Shown in pieces: positions 15,635-24,913 of a stretch of 64,000 nucleotides of DNA; the first letter of the stretch is position 1; the number at the start of each line of letters is the position of its first letter. A model generated the notes under the pieces. It saw only the letters and a list, made by a program, of their open reading frames with translations, had not been told where the DNA came from and searched no databases. The position numbers were made by a program, and so were the translations under genes. The DNA lies in assembly GCF_006385705.1 (NCBI RefSeq), contig NZ_VFRQ01000014.1:1-64000 (forward strand), read 5' to 3'. The DNA comes from Pontibacter mangrovi. GTDB lineage: Bacteria; Bacteroidota; Bacteroidia; Cytophagales; Hymenobacteraceae.

Positions 15635-16207
15635 ATGGCTTACTCTACTGCACTCCCACCCAACAAACTCATTCTTGGCATCGACCCCGGCACGCAAGTG
15701 ATGGGCTATGGCCTGATTGAAGTTACTGGCTCGAAGGTGCAGGTATTGCAGTTTGGTGTTATCCACCTAAAGAGCTACAGCAACCACGCCATCAAGTTAA
15801 AGAAAATCTTTGACAGGATGATACAGCTCATTGATGAGTACCTTCCCGACGAGCTGGCCATCGAGTCTCCTTTCTACGGCACCAACGTGCAAAGTATGCT
15901 CAAACTGGGTCGTGCGCAGGGTGTGGCCATCGCCGCCGCCCTCTCCCGCGACATACCATACGTAGAGTATGCCCCTAAGAAGATAAAGCAGTCCATTACC
16001 GGCAACGGAAACGCCTCCAAAGAGCAGGTAGCGGCCATGCTGATGCAGATCCTGAAGATCCAGGAAGTACCCAAGCTGCTGGATGCCACCGACGCGCTGG
16101 GCGTGGCGCTCTGCCACCACTACCAAAAAGGAAACAACGCCAAGCAGGGCGGTAAGTCGTGGAAGAGCTTTCTGGCGGATAACCCGGACAGGTTGGCGGG
16201 GAAGTAG
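15635..16207 (+). CDS. ruvC: Crossover junction endodeoxyribonuclease RuvC
   Basis: A 190-residue Holliday junction resolvase. The acidic catalytic residues are visible: Asp in LGIDPGT, Glu in AIESPFYG, and the [13 protein letters not shown] cluster at the C-terminal end. [17 protein letters not shown] is the characteristic DNA-binding/catalytic loop. The start is the ATG at 15635; the open frame continues upstream but would run antisense through the divergent gene. It works with RuvAB, which are not in the window. Confidence 0.95.
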   Translation: MAYSTALPPNKLILGIDPGTQVMGYGLIEVTGSKVQVLQFGVIHLKSYSNHAIKLKKIFDRMIQLIDEYLPDELAIESPFYGTNVQSMLKLGRAQGVAIAAALSRDIPYVEYAPKKIKQSITGNGNASKEQVAAMLMQILKIQEVPKLLDATDALGVALCHHYQKGNNAKQGGKSWKSFLADNPDRLAGK

Positions 16208-16712
16208 GAGTTAACTCTTTTTATAAGTTCTTTCTTGTGCAAGCGGGTGCCTGTGCATTTGCCTCTCACCTGGCGCAAGCATCCGCTTGTGCCCTACCAT
16301 GGTATCGAGTTGGTAACTAGACTGGCTCGCGGAGCCATACTTATACTTTGGCTATACTTGTATACTTCTCTGACGCCCCGAAGGCTTTCGGGGTGCCTCT
16401 ATACCTTAGCCACGGCTTTCAGTAATTTGAAACAAGCTATTCTTTCTAGCTGCCGTTCATCCTGAGTCTTACATGCCTAAAGTTGCATTTCATACTTTGG
16501 TGCGCTCCAAGCCCGCGAGGGCTCGTCCTGGGGGTAGGGGCCCTCGATAAGGGCATCGCGCTGTGTTCCCTCCTGCCGGGGGTAGGGGTGGGTTAATCGT
16601 CTTCAGAAATCCCCTCCCAAGCTAAATCACAGATCCCGAACCTGTTTCGGAAAAGCGGTAGGGGTGGTCAGACCCGGTACAGCTATATCACCGCCAGAAC
16701 CAGCAAAAACAA
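16208..16712. other. Non-coding spacer with dispersed-repeat fragments
   Basis: No credible gene. It contains a hairpin around GCCCCGAAGG / CTTTCGGGGT (near 16374-16398), three AAGTATA-type words within 45 bp (16338-16368), and G/C-rich sequence GGGTAGGGGTGGG (16573-16585) with CCCCTCCC (16613-16620) that resembles the dispersed element at 32723 and 58328. Confidence 0.5.
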
Positions 16713-16742
16713 AAGAGCCGATACTGCTATAGTACCGGCTCT
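16713..16742 (-). terminator. Terminator after HIT gene
   Basis: AAGAGCCG (16713-16720) and CGGCTCTT (16735-16742) form a hairpin with extra pairing inside (TACT...AGTA), followed by TTTTG on the minus strand, 25 bp past the HIT stop. Confidence 0.75.
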
Positions 16743-16767
16743 TATAAATTTCTTTCTCCAGATGTTG

Positions 16768-17169
16768 CTATGAAGCGTTATAGGCGCTTCTTATTTTTTC
16801 GGCTACTTCTTCGAACACTTCTTTGCTAAACTGCTTTTTGTTTGCAAAGTTCATATCCTGCATGCTGTTGAGCGGTATAAGGTGCACATGGGCGTGCGGC
16901 ACCTCCAGACCAACCACGGCAACCCCGACGCGTTTGCATGAAACAGCTTTCTCTACGGCTGCGGCCACTTTTTTGGCGAATGCCATCAGGCCCAGGTACA
17001 GTTCATCGTCCAGGTCAAAGATATAGTCGATCTGTTGCTTCGGTATTACCAGCGTATGGCCCTTGGCTGTCGGGAACACGTCCAGAAAGGCTAGAAAACG
17101 ATCATCTTCCGCCACTTTGTAGGCAGGTATATCTCCGTTTACGATCTTGGTGAATATCGAAGCTTCCAT
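16768..17169 (-). CDS. HIT-family nucleotide hydrolase
   Basis: A 133-residue histidine-triad protein. HAHVHLIPL at the C-terminal end is the triad (HxHxHxx) with the nucleophilic middle His; IFTKIVNGDIPAYKVAEDD and AKGHTLVIPK are the usual N-terminal landmarks. Such enzymes hydrolyse purine nucleoside phosphoramidates or dinucleotides. It lies 3 bp after greA and is probably cotranscribed. Confidence 0.93.
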   Translation of the reverse strand: MEASIFTKIVNGDIPAYKVAEDDRFLAFLDVFPTAKGHTLVIPKQQIDYIFDLDDELYLGLMAFAKKVAAAVEKAVSCKRVGVAVVGLEVPHAHVHLIPLNSMQDMNFANKKQFSKEVFEEVAEKIRSAYNAS

Positions 17170-17172
17170 ACT

Positions 17173-17646
17173 TTATCGGCTAATTTCTAAAATCTCGAAC
17201 TCTATTTTACCGGCAGGCACCGTGATCTCGGCCTTATCACCTACAGATTTGCCCAGCAGGCCTTTGCCTATCGGCGACTTCACGGAGATCTTGCCTGAAG
17301 CCAGGTCTGCCTCTTCCTCAGCCACCAGAGTATAGTCAACGACCATGTTGTTCTTCAGGTTCTTGATCTTCACTTTAGACAGGATCAGCGCCTTGCTTGT
17401 GTCCAGGTTAGACTCGTCGATGAGGCGGGCGTTCCCTACAACTTCCTCTAGCTTGGCTATTTTTAGCTCCAGGTGTCCCTGTGCGTCCTTTGCGGCGTCA
17501 TACTCGGCGTTCTCGCTCAGGTCACCTTTATCGCGAGCCTCAGCCAACTGCCGCGCCACCTCAGCACGGCCCTTCGTCTTGAGCTCCGCCAGCTCATCCT
17601 TCAGCTTTTGCAGCCCTTCAGCGGTGTAATAATTAATCTTGCTCAT
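17173..17646 (-). CDS. greA: Transcription elongation factor GreA
   Basis: A 157-residue protein of normal GreA length. The N-terminal coiled coil (YTAEGLQKLKDELAELKTKGRAEVARQL), the acidic tip DLSENAEYDAAKD that stimulates RNA polymerase cleavage activity, and the C-terminal FKBP-like domain (ISVKSPIGKGLLGKSVGDKAEI) are present. It rescues backtracked RNA polymerase. It forms an operon with the HIT gene. Confidence 0.97.
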   Translation of the reverse strand: MSKINYYTAEGLQKLKDELAELKTKGRAEVARQLAEARDKGDLSENAEYDAAKDAQGHLELKIAKLEEVVGNARLIDESNLDTSKALILSKVKIKNLKNNMVVDYTLVAEEEADLASGKISVKSPIGKGLLGKSVGDKAEITVPAGKIEFEILEISR

Positions 17647-17680
17647 AGTTAGGTTTTCACGTTTTAAAACACAAAAACAA

Positions 17681-17713
17681 AAAGAACGGTTATGGCCTGC
17701 ATAACCGTTCTTT
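17681..17713 (-). terminator. Hairpin terminator between the dehydrogenase and greA
   Basis: AAAGAACGGTTAT (17681-17693) and ATAACCGTTCTTT (17701-17713) form a perfect 13-bp stem with A and T runs on both sides. It lies upstream of greA and downstream of the dehydrogenase gene, so it probably ends transcription from the latter. Confidence 0.7.
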
Positions 17714-17949
17714 TTGCCAAATATGTTAATTTATTTTATTCTATTGAAGTAGGGCTGCTTTATACTTTAAGCTGCCACTACGTTTAGCATAAGCCTGAAT
17801 GTTGCTTTTCTATGCATGCAGGGGCTCCTCCCCGGATGCGTGTCTATGGCAAAGATAAAAATATAAATGACAATTTGCCCAATTTATTTTCAGGCCTATT
17901 TTACTACGAATTTGGCGGTAAAAGGGATAAAGCCAAAGCCACCGAAGTG

Positions 17950-18900
17950 CTAGCTAGCAGTCAGCAAACGTTCGATTTTCTGCACCAGCACCTCGTTAAT
18001 TTTCACGTATGATTCGTGTGTCCAGCCGGCAATGTGCGGGGTCAGGATAACGTTGGGAGCTGAAGCCAGATACTCGAACTCCTGCTGCTGTTGCGCTGTG
18101 AGGATACTCAGCTTCTCGTTCTCCAGCACATCCAGGGCAGCGCCCTTTATACTTCCCGCTTTGATGTGACGCACCAGCGCCTGCTGGTCCACCACTTCGC
18201 CGCGCGAGGTGTTCAGGAACCAGAAAGGCTTGCGGAAGCTACTGAAAAAAGTATCGTCAGCAAATGAAAGGTTTTCAGGTATAAACGGAATGTGCAGGCT
18301 CACGATGTCGGCCTCGGCCTGTAACTGCTCCAGCGGCACCCGCTCCACAGGCAGGTGAATCTTTTCTGGGGCAAAGCGGTCGTAGGCCAGCAAGCGGCAG
18401 CCAAAACCTGTAAGCGTGCGCGCCAGGCTTTGGCCCATGTTTCCGAAGCCGATGATCCCCACCGTTTTGCCGCTGATTTCCTCGCCCCGGTTCTCTTCGC
18501 GCAGCCATACTTTCTGTTGCACCTGGCTGTGGCAGCGCGAGATGTTGCGCAGCAGCGATAGCATCAGGCCAACAGTAAACTCGCCTACTGCCTGCGCATT
18601 GCCCTCGTTCGCAGCAATAAGCACGACACCCTGCTCCCGCAGCGCCTCCTGGTCAATATTATCCACGCCGGCCCCTGCCCTGGCCACGAATTTTAGCTTG
18701 TGGGCCAGCTCCAGCGTTTCGGCCGTAATGCGCATCTTGCTGCGCACGATCAGCCCGTCAAACTCCTGCAGCGCCTCCCGCACCTCTTCTGGTTTTATAC
18801 CTGGCCGATAATCTGCCTCTACGCCTATACGCTCCAGCATCGGGAAAATGCTCGGGTGGATCTCGTCGATGATCAGAACTTTTGTAACAGGAGTTGGCAT
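17950..18900 (-). CDS. D-isomer-specific 2-hydroxyacid dehydrogenase (phosphoglycerate dehydrogenase-like)
   Basis: A 316-residue NAD-dependent dehydrogenase. The Rossmann motif GIIGFGNMGQSLA, the catalytic Arg in NTSRGEVVD, Glu in DVLENE and His in LTPHIAGWTHES are present. RAGAGVDNID and the short C-terminus without an ACT domain resemble 3-phosphoglycerate dehydrogenases of Bacteroidota, but glyoxylate or other 2-keto acid reduction is possible. The ATG at 18900 (MPTPVTKVLIID) is preferred to one 24 codons upstream, because the intervening residues are not typical of the family and overlap the neighbouring gene. Confidence 0.88.
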   Translation of the reverse strand: MPTPVTKVLIIDEIHPSIFPMLERIGVEADYRPGIKPEEVREALQEFDGLIVRSKMRITAETLELAHKLKFVARAGAGVDNIDQEALREQGVVLIAANEGNAQAVGEFTVGLMLSLLRNISRCHSQVQQKVWLREENRGEEISGKTVGIIGFGNMGQSLARTLTGFGCRLLAYDRFAPEKIHLPVERVPLEQLQAEADIVSLHIPFIPENLSFADDTFFSSFRKPFWFLNTSRGEVVDQQALVRHIKAGSIKGAALDVLENEKLSILTAQQQQEFEYLASAPNVILTPHIAGWTHESYVKINEVLVQKIERLLTAS

Positions 18901-18913
18901 GGTTGTGAGCTTG

Positions 18914-19444
18914 TTAGAAAATAGTTGACCGCTTGTTTTTAAAGTATGTTTCCATGCTGATGCCCGAGACAACTAAAGCATCCAGCACTGCCCTTAACTG
19001 TTTTTGATGCTCGGCAGATTTCAGATAAAAAGAAAACTTATAAGTTTCGTTCTGATAGGTAAAAGCTATAAAGTTGTCCACTCCCCTTTCTTCTGACACA
19101 GCATAGGTAGATACTTTTTTCATGCCGTCGTAGTCTTTCACATTCACTACAAGCCCTTCTATCTCACCGAAGCTATACAGCTTGCCTCTGGCCCTTATAC
19201 CTTCCTTCTCGAGGTTCAGAAACCGGCCAAGCGATCCGTAGCGCTTCTGCTTTCCGCTATCGAGGTAGTACCGCTGGAATATACTTAGTGCGGCAGCCGG
19301 GAGCATAAGTATAAGCGCGTACCAATCCTCGGGCCACAGCTGCTGCAAAATCAAACCGCAAAGTAGAAGTATGATGAAATACGGTGTCAGATCAGGCTTC
19401 TCGCCGCGTTTTATAAACTCCCGCGTCTGAAATAAAGCTTCCAT
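18914..19444 (-). CDS. Unknown membrane protein with two N-terminal helices
   Basis: A 176-residue protein. Two close membrane segments (about 21-38 and 42-58) are followed by a soluble beta-rich domain (FGEIEGLVVNVKDYDGMKK, FIAFTYQNETYKFSFYL) reminiscent of PH-like domains of membrane proteins. No specific family is recognised. It ends just before the dehydrogenase start. Confidence 0.75.
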   Translation of the reverse strand: MEALFQTREFIKRGEKPDLTPYFIILLLCGLILQQLWPEDWYALILMLPAAALSIFQRYYLDSGKQKRYGSLGRFLNLEKEGIRARGKLYSFGEIEGLVVNVKDYDGMKKVSTYAVSEERGVDNFIAFTYQNETYKFSFYLKSAEHQKQLRAVLDALVVSGISMETYFKNKRSTIF

Positions 19445-19507
19445 GTTTTCTACCGGAATGGTGCAGGCTTTGGCAAGGCGTCAGTTGAAGCTTAAGGCTG
19501 CATTGGG

Positions 19508-20062
19508 TTATGGCATTTGATCATTATACTCTTTGTAGAGTTTTACTCCTTCAGGCTTTCCCTGCCAGACTTCTATCCTGTAGTAATCGTCACCTTCATC
19601 TTCGCTATCTACACTGTCTAAGTTTATCGAATATACTCGAACTCTGTAATTACCTGGTTTAACTATTTTCTCAAATTTAACGGCACCCGTAGGACAGTCT
19701 ATAATCTGAAGTACGCCTGACCTTACTTCAAGGTCTCCTTCAACTACATGATCATACTTAGCAAAGTCGTTAACATTTGGTGAGATGTTAAGAAATTCTA
19801 TTTCTCCTTCTACAGGTCCATAGCACTCGGTGCCTACACCCAATACTCCATCTTCAACAGCCAGCCTTCTGTTAGAGGCTGCATCAGTCCAAAAGTTTTC
19901 GCTATCTGTTGAGCCTGATGGATTCCTATCAATAATGTAAAACTGTCTATATGGAGTATAGAAATCGAGCTTGGTGATACCAAAATTATTATTCTGCTTC
20001 ATCCCTACAGAAGGTTTACATGAAATCAAAACCAGGCACAGCAGAACGTTTTTCAAATTCAT
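19508..20062 (-). CDS. Putative lipoprotein of unknown function
   Basis: From the ATG at 20062 the protein is 184 residues with a lipoprotein signal (MNLKNVLLCLVLISC, lipobox Cys15). The upstream in-frame ATG at 20080 adds MAVGGV, which weakens the signal. The mature domain is beta-rich with acidic stretches (NLDSVDSEDEGDDYYRIEVWQG), similar in style to small Bacteroidota proteins that resemble immunity or competence-associated beta proteins; no firm family. It follows mgtE by 18 bp. Confidence 0.72.
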   Translation of the reverse strand: MNLKNVLLCLVLISCKPSVGMKQNNNFGITKLDFYTPYRQFYIIDRNPSGSTDSENFWTDAASNRRLAVEDGVLGVGTECYGPVEGEIEFLNISPNVNDFAKYDHVVEGDLEVRSGVLQIIDCPTGAVKFEKIVKPGNYRVRVYSINLDSVDSEDEGDDYYRIEVWQGKPEGVKLYKEYNDQMP

Positions 20063-20080
20063 AACTCCACCTACTGCCAA

Positions 20081-21433
20081 CTACAAGCTATACAGCATGT
20101 GCGCAATACCAAAGTAAATGGTAAGGCCCAGGAGGTCGTTGGCGGTGGTAATAAACGGTCCGGCTGCCACGGCAGGGTTGATGCCGAACTTATCCAGGAT
20201 CATCGGGGTGATAGTGCCCATCAGAGAGGCCAGCATAACCACCGAGAACAGCGCCGCCGACACCACCATCGACAACGTGAGCTCCCTTTTAAAGAGATAG
20301 GTAAAGGAGAACACCAGCACCGAAATGATCAGGGCATTGAGCAGCGCCACCAGCAGCACTTTTACCAGTCGTTGCAGAATATTGTCGAACATCACCTCGT
20401 TGGAGGATAGCGTCTGGATGATGATAGAGGAAGACTGTATGCCCACGTTGCCGCCCGTTGCCGTAATGAGCGGCACGAACAGCGCGATAGCCGGCAGCAA
20501 AGCAATGTCGTTTTCGTAAAAGCCCATGAACTGCGCCGCCAGCAGCCCTCCCACCATGCCGATGATCAGCCAGGGCAGACGGGCGCGGGAGATGCGCAGC
20601 ACGCTGTCGTCTTCTTCCACATTCTCAGAAATACCGGTCATGAGCTGGCGGCTCAGTTCAGCCTGCTCCTGCATCACGTCCACCACGTCGTCGATGGTGA
20701 TGCGGCCCAGCAACCGCCCCTGAATGTTTACCACCGGGATTGCTTCCAGGTCGTAACGCTGCATCACGCTCACCACCTCGCCCTCGTCCTTGTAAGACTC
20801 TATAGAGATGACGTCCTCGCTGTAAATATCCTTTACCTGCGTGTCGTCTTTGGAGAGCAGCAGGCGCTTCACGCTCACGCGGCCTAGCAGCTTGTCGCGG
20901 TCATCTACTACATACACAGTATAAATGCGCGCCACCCGCTCTGCTTGCCGCCTCACCTCTTCTATACACTGCCTCACGCGCCAGTTCAGGTTCACCTTTA
21001 TCAGCTCCTTTGCCATTAAACCGCCGGCGCAGTCCTCTTCATAATGCAGCAGGTCCAGAATGGCGGCGGCCTGTTCTTCATTATCGATGTGGGCAATTAC
21101 CTCCTCCCGCGTCTGCACCGACTGATCGTTGAGTATGTCCACCGCGTCGTCGGAGTGCATCAGGCTCAGGTAGCGGGCAATCTCCTCACTGGTGAACTTA
21201 TCCAGAAACTCGTTGCGAATGTCTTCGTCCAGGTCGCTCAGGATCTCGGCGCCCACCTCGGCGGGCAGCTGATCCAGCACGTAGCGCGATTCGTTCGCAT
21301 CCAGCTCGTAAAGCACTGTGATAATATCAGCGGGGTGCATCTCCTCCATGGTACTCAGGATAAACTCCCGGTCCCGGCGTTCAACGGCTTCCTCTACCTG
21401 CTCAATATACTCACGTGTGATCTCTACCTGCAT
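20081..21433 (-). CDS. mgtE: Magnesium transporter MgtE
   Basis: A 450-residue inner-membrane Mg2+ channel of standard MgtE layout: an N-terminal superhelical MgtE domain with LDANESRYVLDQLPAEVGAEIL-type repeats (about 30-130), two CBS domains (about 135-255) that sense Mg2+, a connecting helix, and five membrane helices. The pore motifs GGNVGIQSSS and NPAVAAGPFITTANDLLG, with its ion-binding Asp, are intact. The start lies one base from the rsmA stop, indicating cotranscription. Confidence 0.96.
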   Translation of the reverse strand: MQVEITREYIEQVEEAVERRDREFILSTMEEMHPADIITVLYELDANESRYVLDQLPAEVGAEILSDLDEDIRNEFLDKFTSEEIARYLSLMHSDDAVDILNDQSVQTREEVIAHIDNEEQAAAILDLLHYEEDCAGGLMAKELIKVNLNWRVRQCIEEVRRQAERVARIYTVYVVDDRDKLLGRVSVKRLLLSKDDTQVKDIYSEDVISIESYKDEGEVVSVMQRYDLEAIPVVNIQGRLLGRITIDDVVDVMQEQAELSRQLMTGISENVEEDDSVLRISRARLPWLIIGMVGGLLAAQFMGFYENDIALLPAIALFVPLITATGGNVGIQSSSIIIQTLSSNEVMFDNILQRLVKVLLVALLNALIISVLVFSFTYLFKRELTLSMVVSAALFSVVMLASLMGTITPMILDKFGINPAVAAGPFITTANDLLGLTIYFGIAHMLYSL

Positions 21434-21434
21434 A

Positions 21435-22250
21435 CTATTCCTTTAAGTTCTGCTCTATCAGTTGGGTCAACTCTACAAAATCCTGCACCGACAGCTGCTC
21501 GGCGCGCTTATCAAAAACAGGCAGTGCCTGCACTTCGGGCGGCAAGTTATAACTCCGCAGGGAGTTACGCAGCGTCTTGCGGCGGGTTCCGAAACTTAAT
21601 TTCACTACCTTCTGGAAAAGCTTCTCGTCGCAAGCCAGCCGCTCCACGTTGTTGCGCACCAGGCTTATCACCGCCGACTTTACTTTGGGCGGCGGGTTAA
21701 ACACCTTTTCGCCTACCGTGAACTTGTAATCTATCGTATAAAATGCCTGCAGCAGCACGCTAAGGATGCCATAAGCCTTAGAGCCCGGTGGCGAGGCCAG
21801 CCGCTCGGCCACTTCCTTCTGTATCATGCAAACCACCTCCGGCACCACATCGCGGTGCTCCAGCACTTTAAAAAATATCTGGCTCGATATATTATAAGGA
21901 AAATTGCCGATGACAGCAAATTTGCCAGGAAACAGCGTGCTCAGGTCTGTTTTCAGGAAATCGGCGGAAATGATGCGGTCGCCGAGCTGCGGAAAGTGCG
22001 CCTGCAGGTAGGCTATAGACTCGCGGTCTATGTCCACGACCGTGGTGCGGTACTCCTTGTGCTGCAACAGGTACTGCGTAAGCACGCCCATGCCCGGGCC
22101 GATTTCCAGCACGTCCTGCACGCCGCCCGGCAGCGTGAGTTGCTCCACTATCTTCATCGCAATGTTCTGGTCTACCAGGAAGTGCTGGCCCAGATGCTTC
22201 TTGGGTCTTACGTTGCTCACGTTGTGTTGCTTATGGTTTTGCGGGCGCAA
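21435..22250 (-). CDS. rsmA: 16S rRNA dimethyladenosine transferase RsmA (KsgA)
   Basis: A 271-residue S-adenosylmethionine-dependent enzyme that dimethylates two adjacent adenines near the 3' end of 16S rRNA. KKHLGQHFLVDQN is the family N-terminus, LEIGPGMGVLT the SAM-binding loop and GNFPYNISSQI the NLPY-type catalytic motif (Phe replaces the usual Leu). The first in-frame ATG adds 16 basic residues before KKHLGQ; a shorter start is possible. Confidence 0.96.
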   Translation of the reverse strand: MRPQNHKQHNVSNVRPKKHLGQHFLVDQNIAMKIVEQLTLPGGVQDVLEIGPGMGVLTQYLLQHKEYRTTVVDIDRESIAYLQAHFPQLGDRIISADFLKTDLSTLFPGKFAVIGNFPYNISSQIFFKVLEHRDVVPEVVCMIQKEVAERLASPPGSKAYGILSVLLQAFYTIDYKFTVGEKVFNPPPKVKSAVISLVRNNVERLACDEKLFQKVVKLSFGTRRKTLRNSLRSYNLPPEVQALPVFDKRAEQLSVQDFVELTQLIEQNLKE

Positions 22251-22379
22251 AGTATACTTTTCTGCCCAAAACCGTTATACTTTACTAGTACGCGATTTTA
22301 GGGCACTGTTGCGGCAGCGCCTGTTTTTCGCATTCCGTTTTATACTTGCTATATTGCAGCCCAAAGATACGAACCAGAG

Positions 22380-23813
22380 ATGCCAACACAACTTAAATAC
22401 GACACAAGCTTAACGAAAAACACCAATCTGGCCCTGATTGCAGAGGCCGGCAAGGTGGCGCAGCTAACTGAGCTGCAGCCCGAGGAGCAAGAGTATGCGC
22501 AGCAACAGGCAGAGCAGGAGGCTAAACTCATCTCCCTGAACCGCTACACGCACCGCGTATACGTGGTGGTGGCACCCGAAGCCAAAACAGAAGCGCTGCG
22601 CAACGAAGCTATCCGCCAGGCCGGCTTTACCTTGCTAAAGCAGCTGAAGACGGACAAAGTGGAGCACATCTCCATACTTGATAAGACAGAAAGCGGCGCC
22701 AGCTTATACTTAGCCGAGGGCATTTTCCTGAGCAACTATACGTTCCTCAAGCATAAAACCAAGGATGCCAAAGCAAGCCCGCTGCAAAGTATAACTGTGG
22801 CCGATGCCCAGGTAACGGAGCAGCAGGTGCAGGAGCTGGCCAATGTGCTGGAGGCCGTAACCCAAACGCGAGACCTGGTAAATGAGCCGCATAGCCATCA
22901 GTCGGCCACGCAGTTTAGCATGCACCTGGAGGAACTGGGCCAGGAGGCTGGTTTTAAAACCGAGGTGCTGGACGAACTGCAGATTCAGTCGCTGAAGATG
23001 GGCGGCCTGCTGGCCGTGAACCAGGGCAGCGAGGAGCCGGCCACCTTTACTATTATGGAGTGGAAGCCGGAGAACGCCAAGAACAGCAAACCCTATGTGC
23101 TGGTAGGCAAGGGCGTGGTATACGACACCGGCGGACTGAGCCTGAAGCCAACGCCCAACTCGATGGATCTGATGAAATCGGATATGGCAGGCGCTGCTGC
23201 CGTGGCAGGTATACTGTATGCGGTGGCCAAAAACAAGCTGCCCCTGCACGTGATCGGTTTGGTGCCCGCAACCGACAACCGCCCCGGCGGACAGGCCGTG
23301 GCCCCCGGCGACGTGATCACGATGTTTAACGGCACGACGGTGGAGGTGATGAACACTGACGCCGAAGGCCGGCTCATACTGGCCGACGCGCTCAGCTTTG
23401 CCAAAAAGTATAACCCCGAGCTGGTGCTCGACTTTGCCACCCTTACCGGCGCCGCCATGCGCGCCATCGGCAAAGAGGCCTCGGTGGCCATGGGCACGGC
23501 CGGCGATGCGATCATGAACAACCTGAAAAAAGCCGGTGAAGCGGTGCACGAGCGCATGGTGGAGTTCCCGCTGTGGGATGAGTATAAAAAGCAGCTGGAC
23601 TCTGACGTGGCCGACATGAAGAACATAGGCGGCGCTGACGCCGGAGCCATTACGGCTGGCAAGTTCCTGGAGGCGTTCACCAGCTACCCGTGGGTGCACT
23701 TCGATATTGCCGGCACCGCCTTTTTGCAGGGCGAAGACGCCTACCGCGGCAAAAACGCCACCGGCACCGGTGTGCGCCTTGTTTACAACTTCCTTAGCGC
23801 TTTGGCACGATAA
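22380..23813 (+). CDS. pepA: Leucyl aminopeptidase, M17 family
   Basis: A 477-residue cytosolic dizinc aminopeptidase. The C-terminal catalytic domain has VGKGVVYDTGGLSLKP (metal-binding Lys and Asp), MKSDMAGAAAV and the M17 signature NTDAEGRL. ATLTGA and the GTAFLQGEDAYRGKNATGTG tail are normal for the family. The N-terminal domain is divergent, as is usual. It lies 6 bp upstream of pdxA on the same strand. Confidence 0.94.
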   Translation: MPTQLKYDTSLTKNTNLALIAEAGKVAQLTELQPEEQEYAQQQAEQEAKLISLNRYTHRVYVVVAPEAKTEALRNEAIRQAGFTLLKQLKTDKVEHISILDKTESGASLYLAEGIFLSNYTFLKHKTKDAKASPLQSITVADAQVTEQQVQELANVLEAVTQTRDLVNEPHSHQSATQFSMHLEELGQEAGFKTEVLDELQIQSLKMGGLLAVNQGSEEPATFTIMEWKPENAKNSKPYVLVGKGVVYDTGGLSLKPTPNSMDLMKSDMAGAAAVAGILYAVAKNKLPLHVIGLVPATDNRPGGQAVAPGDVITMFNGTTVEVMNTDAEGRLILADALSFAKKYNPELVLDFATLTGAAMRAIGKEASVAMGTAGDAIMNNLKKAGEAVHERMVEFPLWDEYKKQLDSDVADMKNIGGADAGAITAGKFLEAFTSYPWVHFDIAGTAFLQGEDAYRGKNATGTGVRLVYNFLSALAR

Positions 23814-23819
23814 CCCAAA

Positions 23820-24842
23820 ATGGACAACAAGTATAAAATAAAACTCGGCATCAGCATCGGCGACACCAACGGCATTGGCCCGGAGGTAATCGTGAAAACG
23901 CTGTCTGATAACCGCATCCTCAACTACTGCACACCGGTCATCTACGGCTCGGCGGGAATACTTAATAAAGTGCGCAAGGCGCTGCACGCGGAACATTTTA
24001 ATTACCAGCAGGCAGATTCGGCGCAGGCGCTGGCTCCGCGAAAGGTAAACCTGGTCTCCTGCTGGGAACAGGACCCGGAATATCAGCCCGGCATTCCCAC
24101 TCCGGAATCAGGCAAGGCTTCGCTGGACTCGCTGCTGGCTGCTTCCCGCGATTTAAAGGCCGGCTTTTTGGACGGGCTGGTTACCGCCCCAATCAATAAA
24201 GACAACATACAGGGCGAGGAGTTTAAATTCCCGGGCCACACCGAGTTCCTGACCTCCTACTTTGACGCCCCGGAGAGCCTGATGCTGCTGGTGAGCGGCG
24301 ACCTGCGCGTGGCGACCGTAACCGGTCACCTGCCCCTGAAGGATGTTCCGGGCAAGCTTACCGAACAGCTGCTTATCCGCAAGCTCACTATCCTGCAGCA
24401 GTCCCTGCGCAACGACTTTGGCATACTGAAGCCGCGCATTGCCGTGCTGGGGCTTAACCCGCATGCCGGCGAACAGGGCCTACTGGGCACTGAGGAAGCT
24501 GAGATCATCCGCCCCACCATTATGCAGATGAAAGAGCGCGGCCACCTGGTGTTCGGCCCCTACCCTGCCGATGGCTTTTTTGGCATGCAGCAGTACCGCC
24601 ATGTAGACGCCGTTTTGGCTATGTACCACGACCAGGGCCTTATTCCGTTTAAAACGCTGGCTTTTGAGAGCGGCGTGAACTATACCGCCGGCCTGTCCAT
24701 CGTGCGCACATCGCCCGACCATGGCACAGCCTATGACATTGCAGCCCAACATGTTGCCAATGAAACCTCTTTTAGAGAGGCGCTGTTTCTGGCCTGTGAC
24801 ATTGTACGCAAGCGACAGCTGGAGACAAAGCATGCTGTTTAA
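23820..24842 (+). CDS. pdxA: 4-hydroxythreonine-4-phosphate dehydrogenase PdxA
   Basis: A 340-residue NAD-dependent enzyme of vitamin B6 synthesis that oxidises 4-phosphohydroxy-L-threonine. LGISIGDTNGIGPEV, APINKDNIQGEEFKFPGHTEFL, GLNPHAGE and the metal-binding AMYHDQGLIPFK and SPDHGTAYDIA motifs are intact. Dimeric and cytoplasmic in known members. It shares a transcript with the aminopeptidase gene, judging by spacing. Confidence 0.96.
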   Translation: MDNKYKIKLGISIGDTNGIGPEVIVKTLSDNRILNYCTPVIYGSAGILNKVRKALHAEHFNYQQADSAQALAPRKVNLVSCWEQDPEYQPGIPTPESGKASLDSLLAASRDLKAGFLDGLVTAPINKDNIQGEEFKFPGHTEFLTSYFDAPESLMLLVSGDLRVATVTGHLPLKDVPGKLTEQLLIRKLTILQQSLRNDFGILKPRIAVLGLNPHAGEQGLLGTEEAEIIRPTIMQMKERGHLVFGPYPADGFFGMQQYRHVDAVLAMYHDQGLIPFKTLAFESGVNYTAGLSIVRTSPDHGTAYDIAAQHVANETSFREALFLACDIVRKRQLETKHAV

Positions 24843-24878
24843 TTAAGGCGGGGTATTTTATTTATCAGAATTATATTC

Positions 24879-24886
24879 TAATTTTG
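24879..24886 (+). promoter_or_regulatory. -7 promoter element of the yceD-rpmF-plsX-fabH operon
   Basis: TAATTTTG matches the Bacteroidota -7 consensus TAnnTTTG, 28 bp before the GTG at 24914. No good TTG is seen at the -33 distance, so the assignment is moderate. Its position argues against the in-frame TTG at 24884, which overlaps it. Confidence 0.5.
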
Positions 24887-24913
24887 CAACCTTGCAATAA
24901 AGAGTCGATTGGT

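Noticed and set aside
16235-16465. A 76-codon plus-strand frame in the spacer after ruvC
   Set aside because: Low-complexity composition, crosses a hairpin and AAGTATA words, no start context or family.
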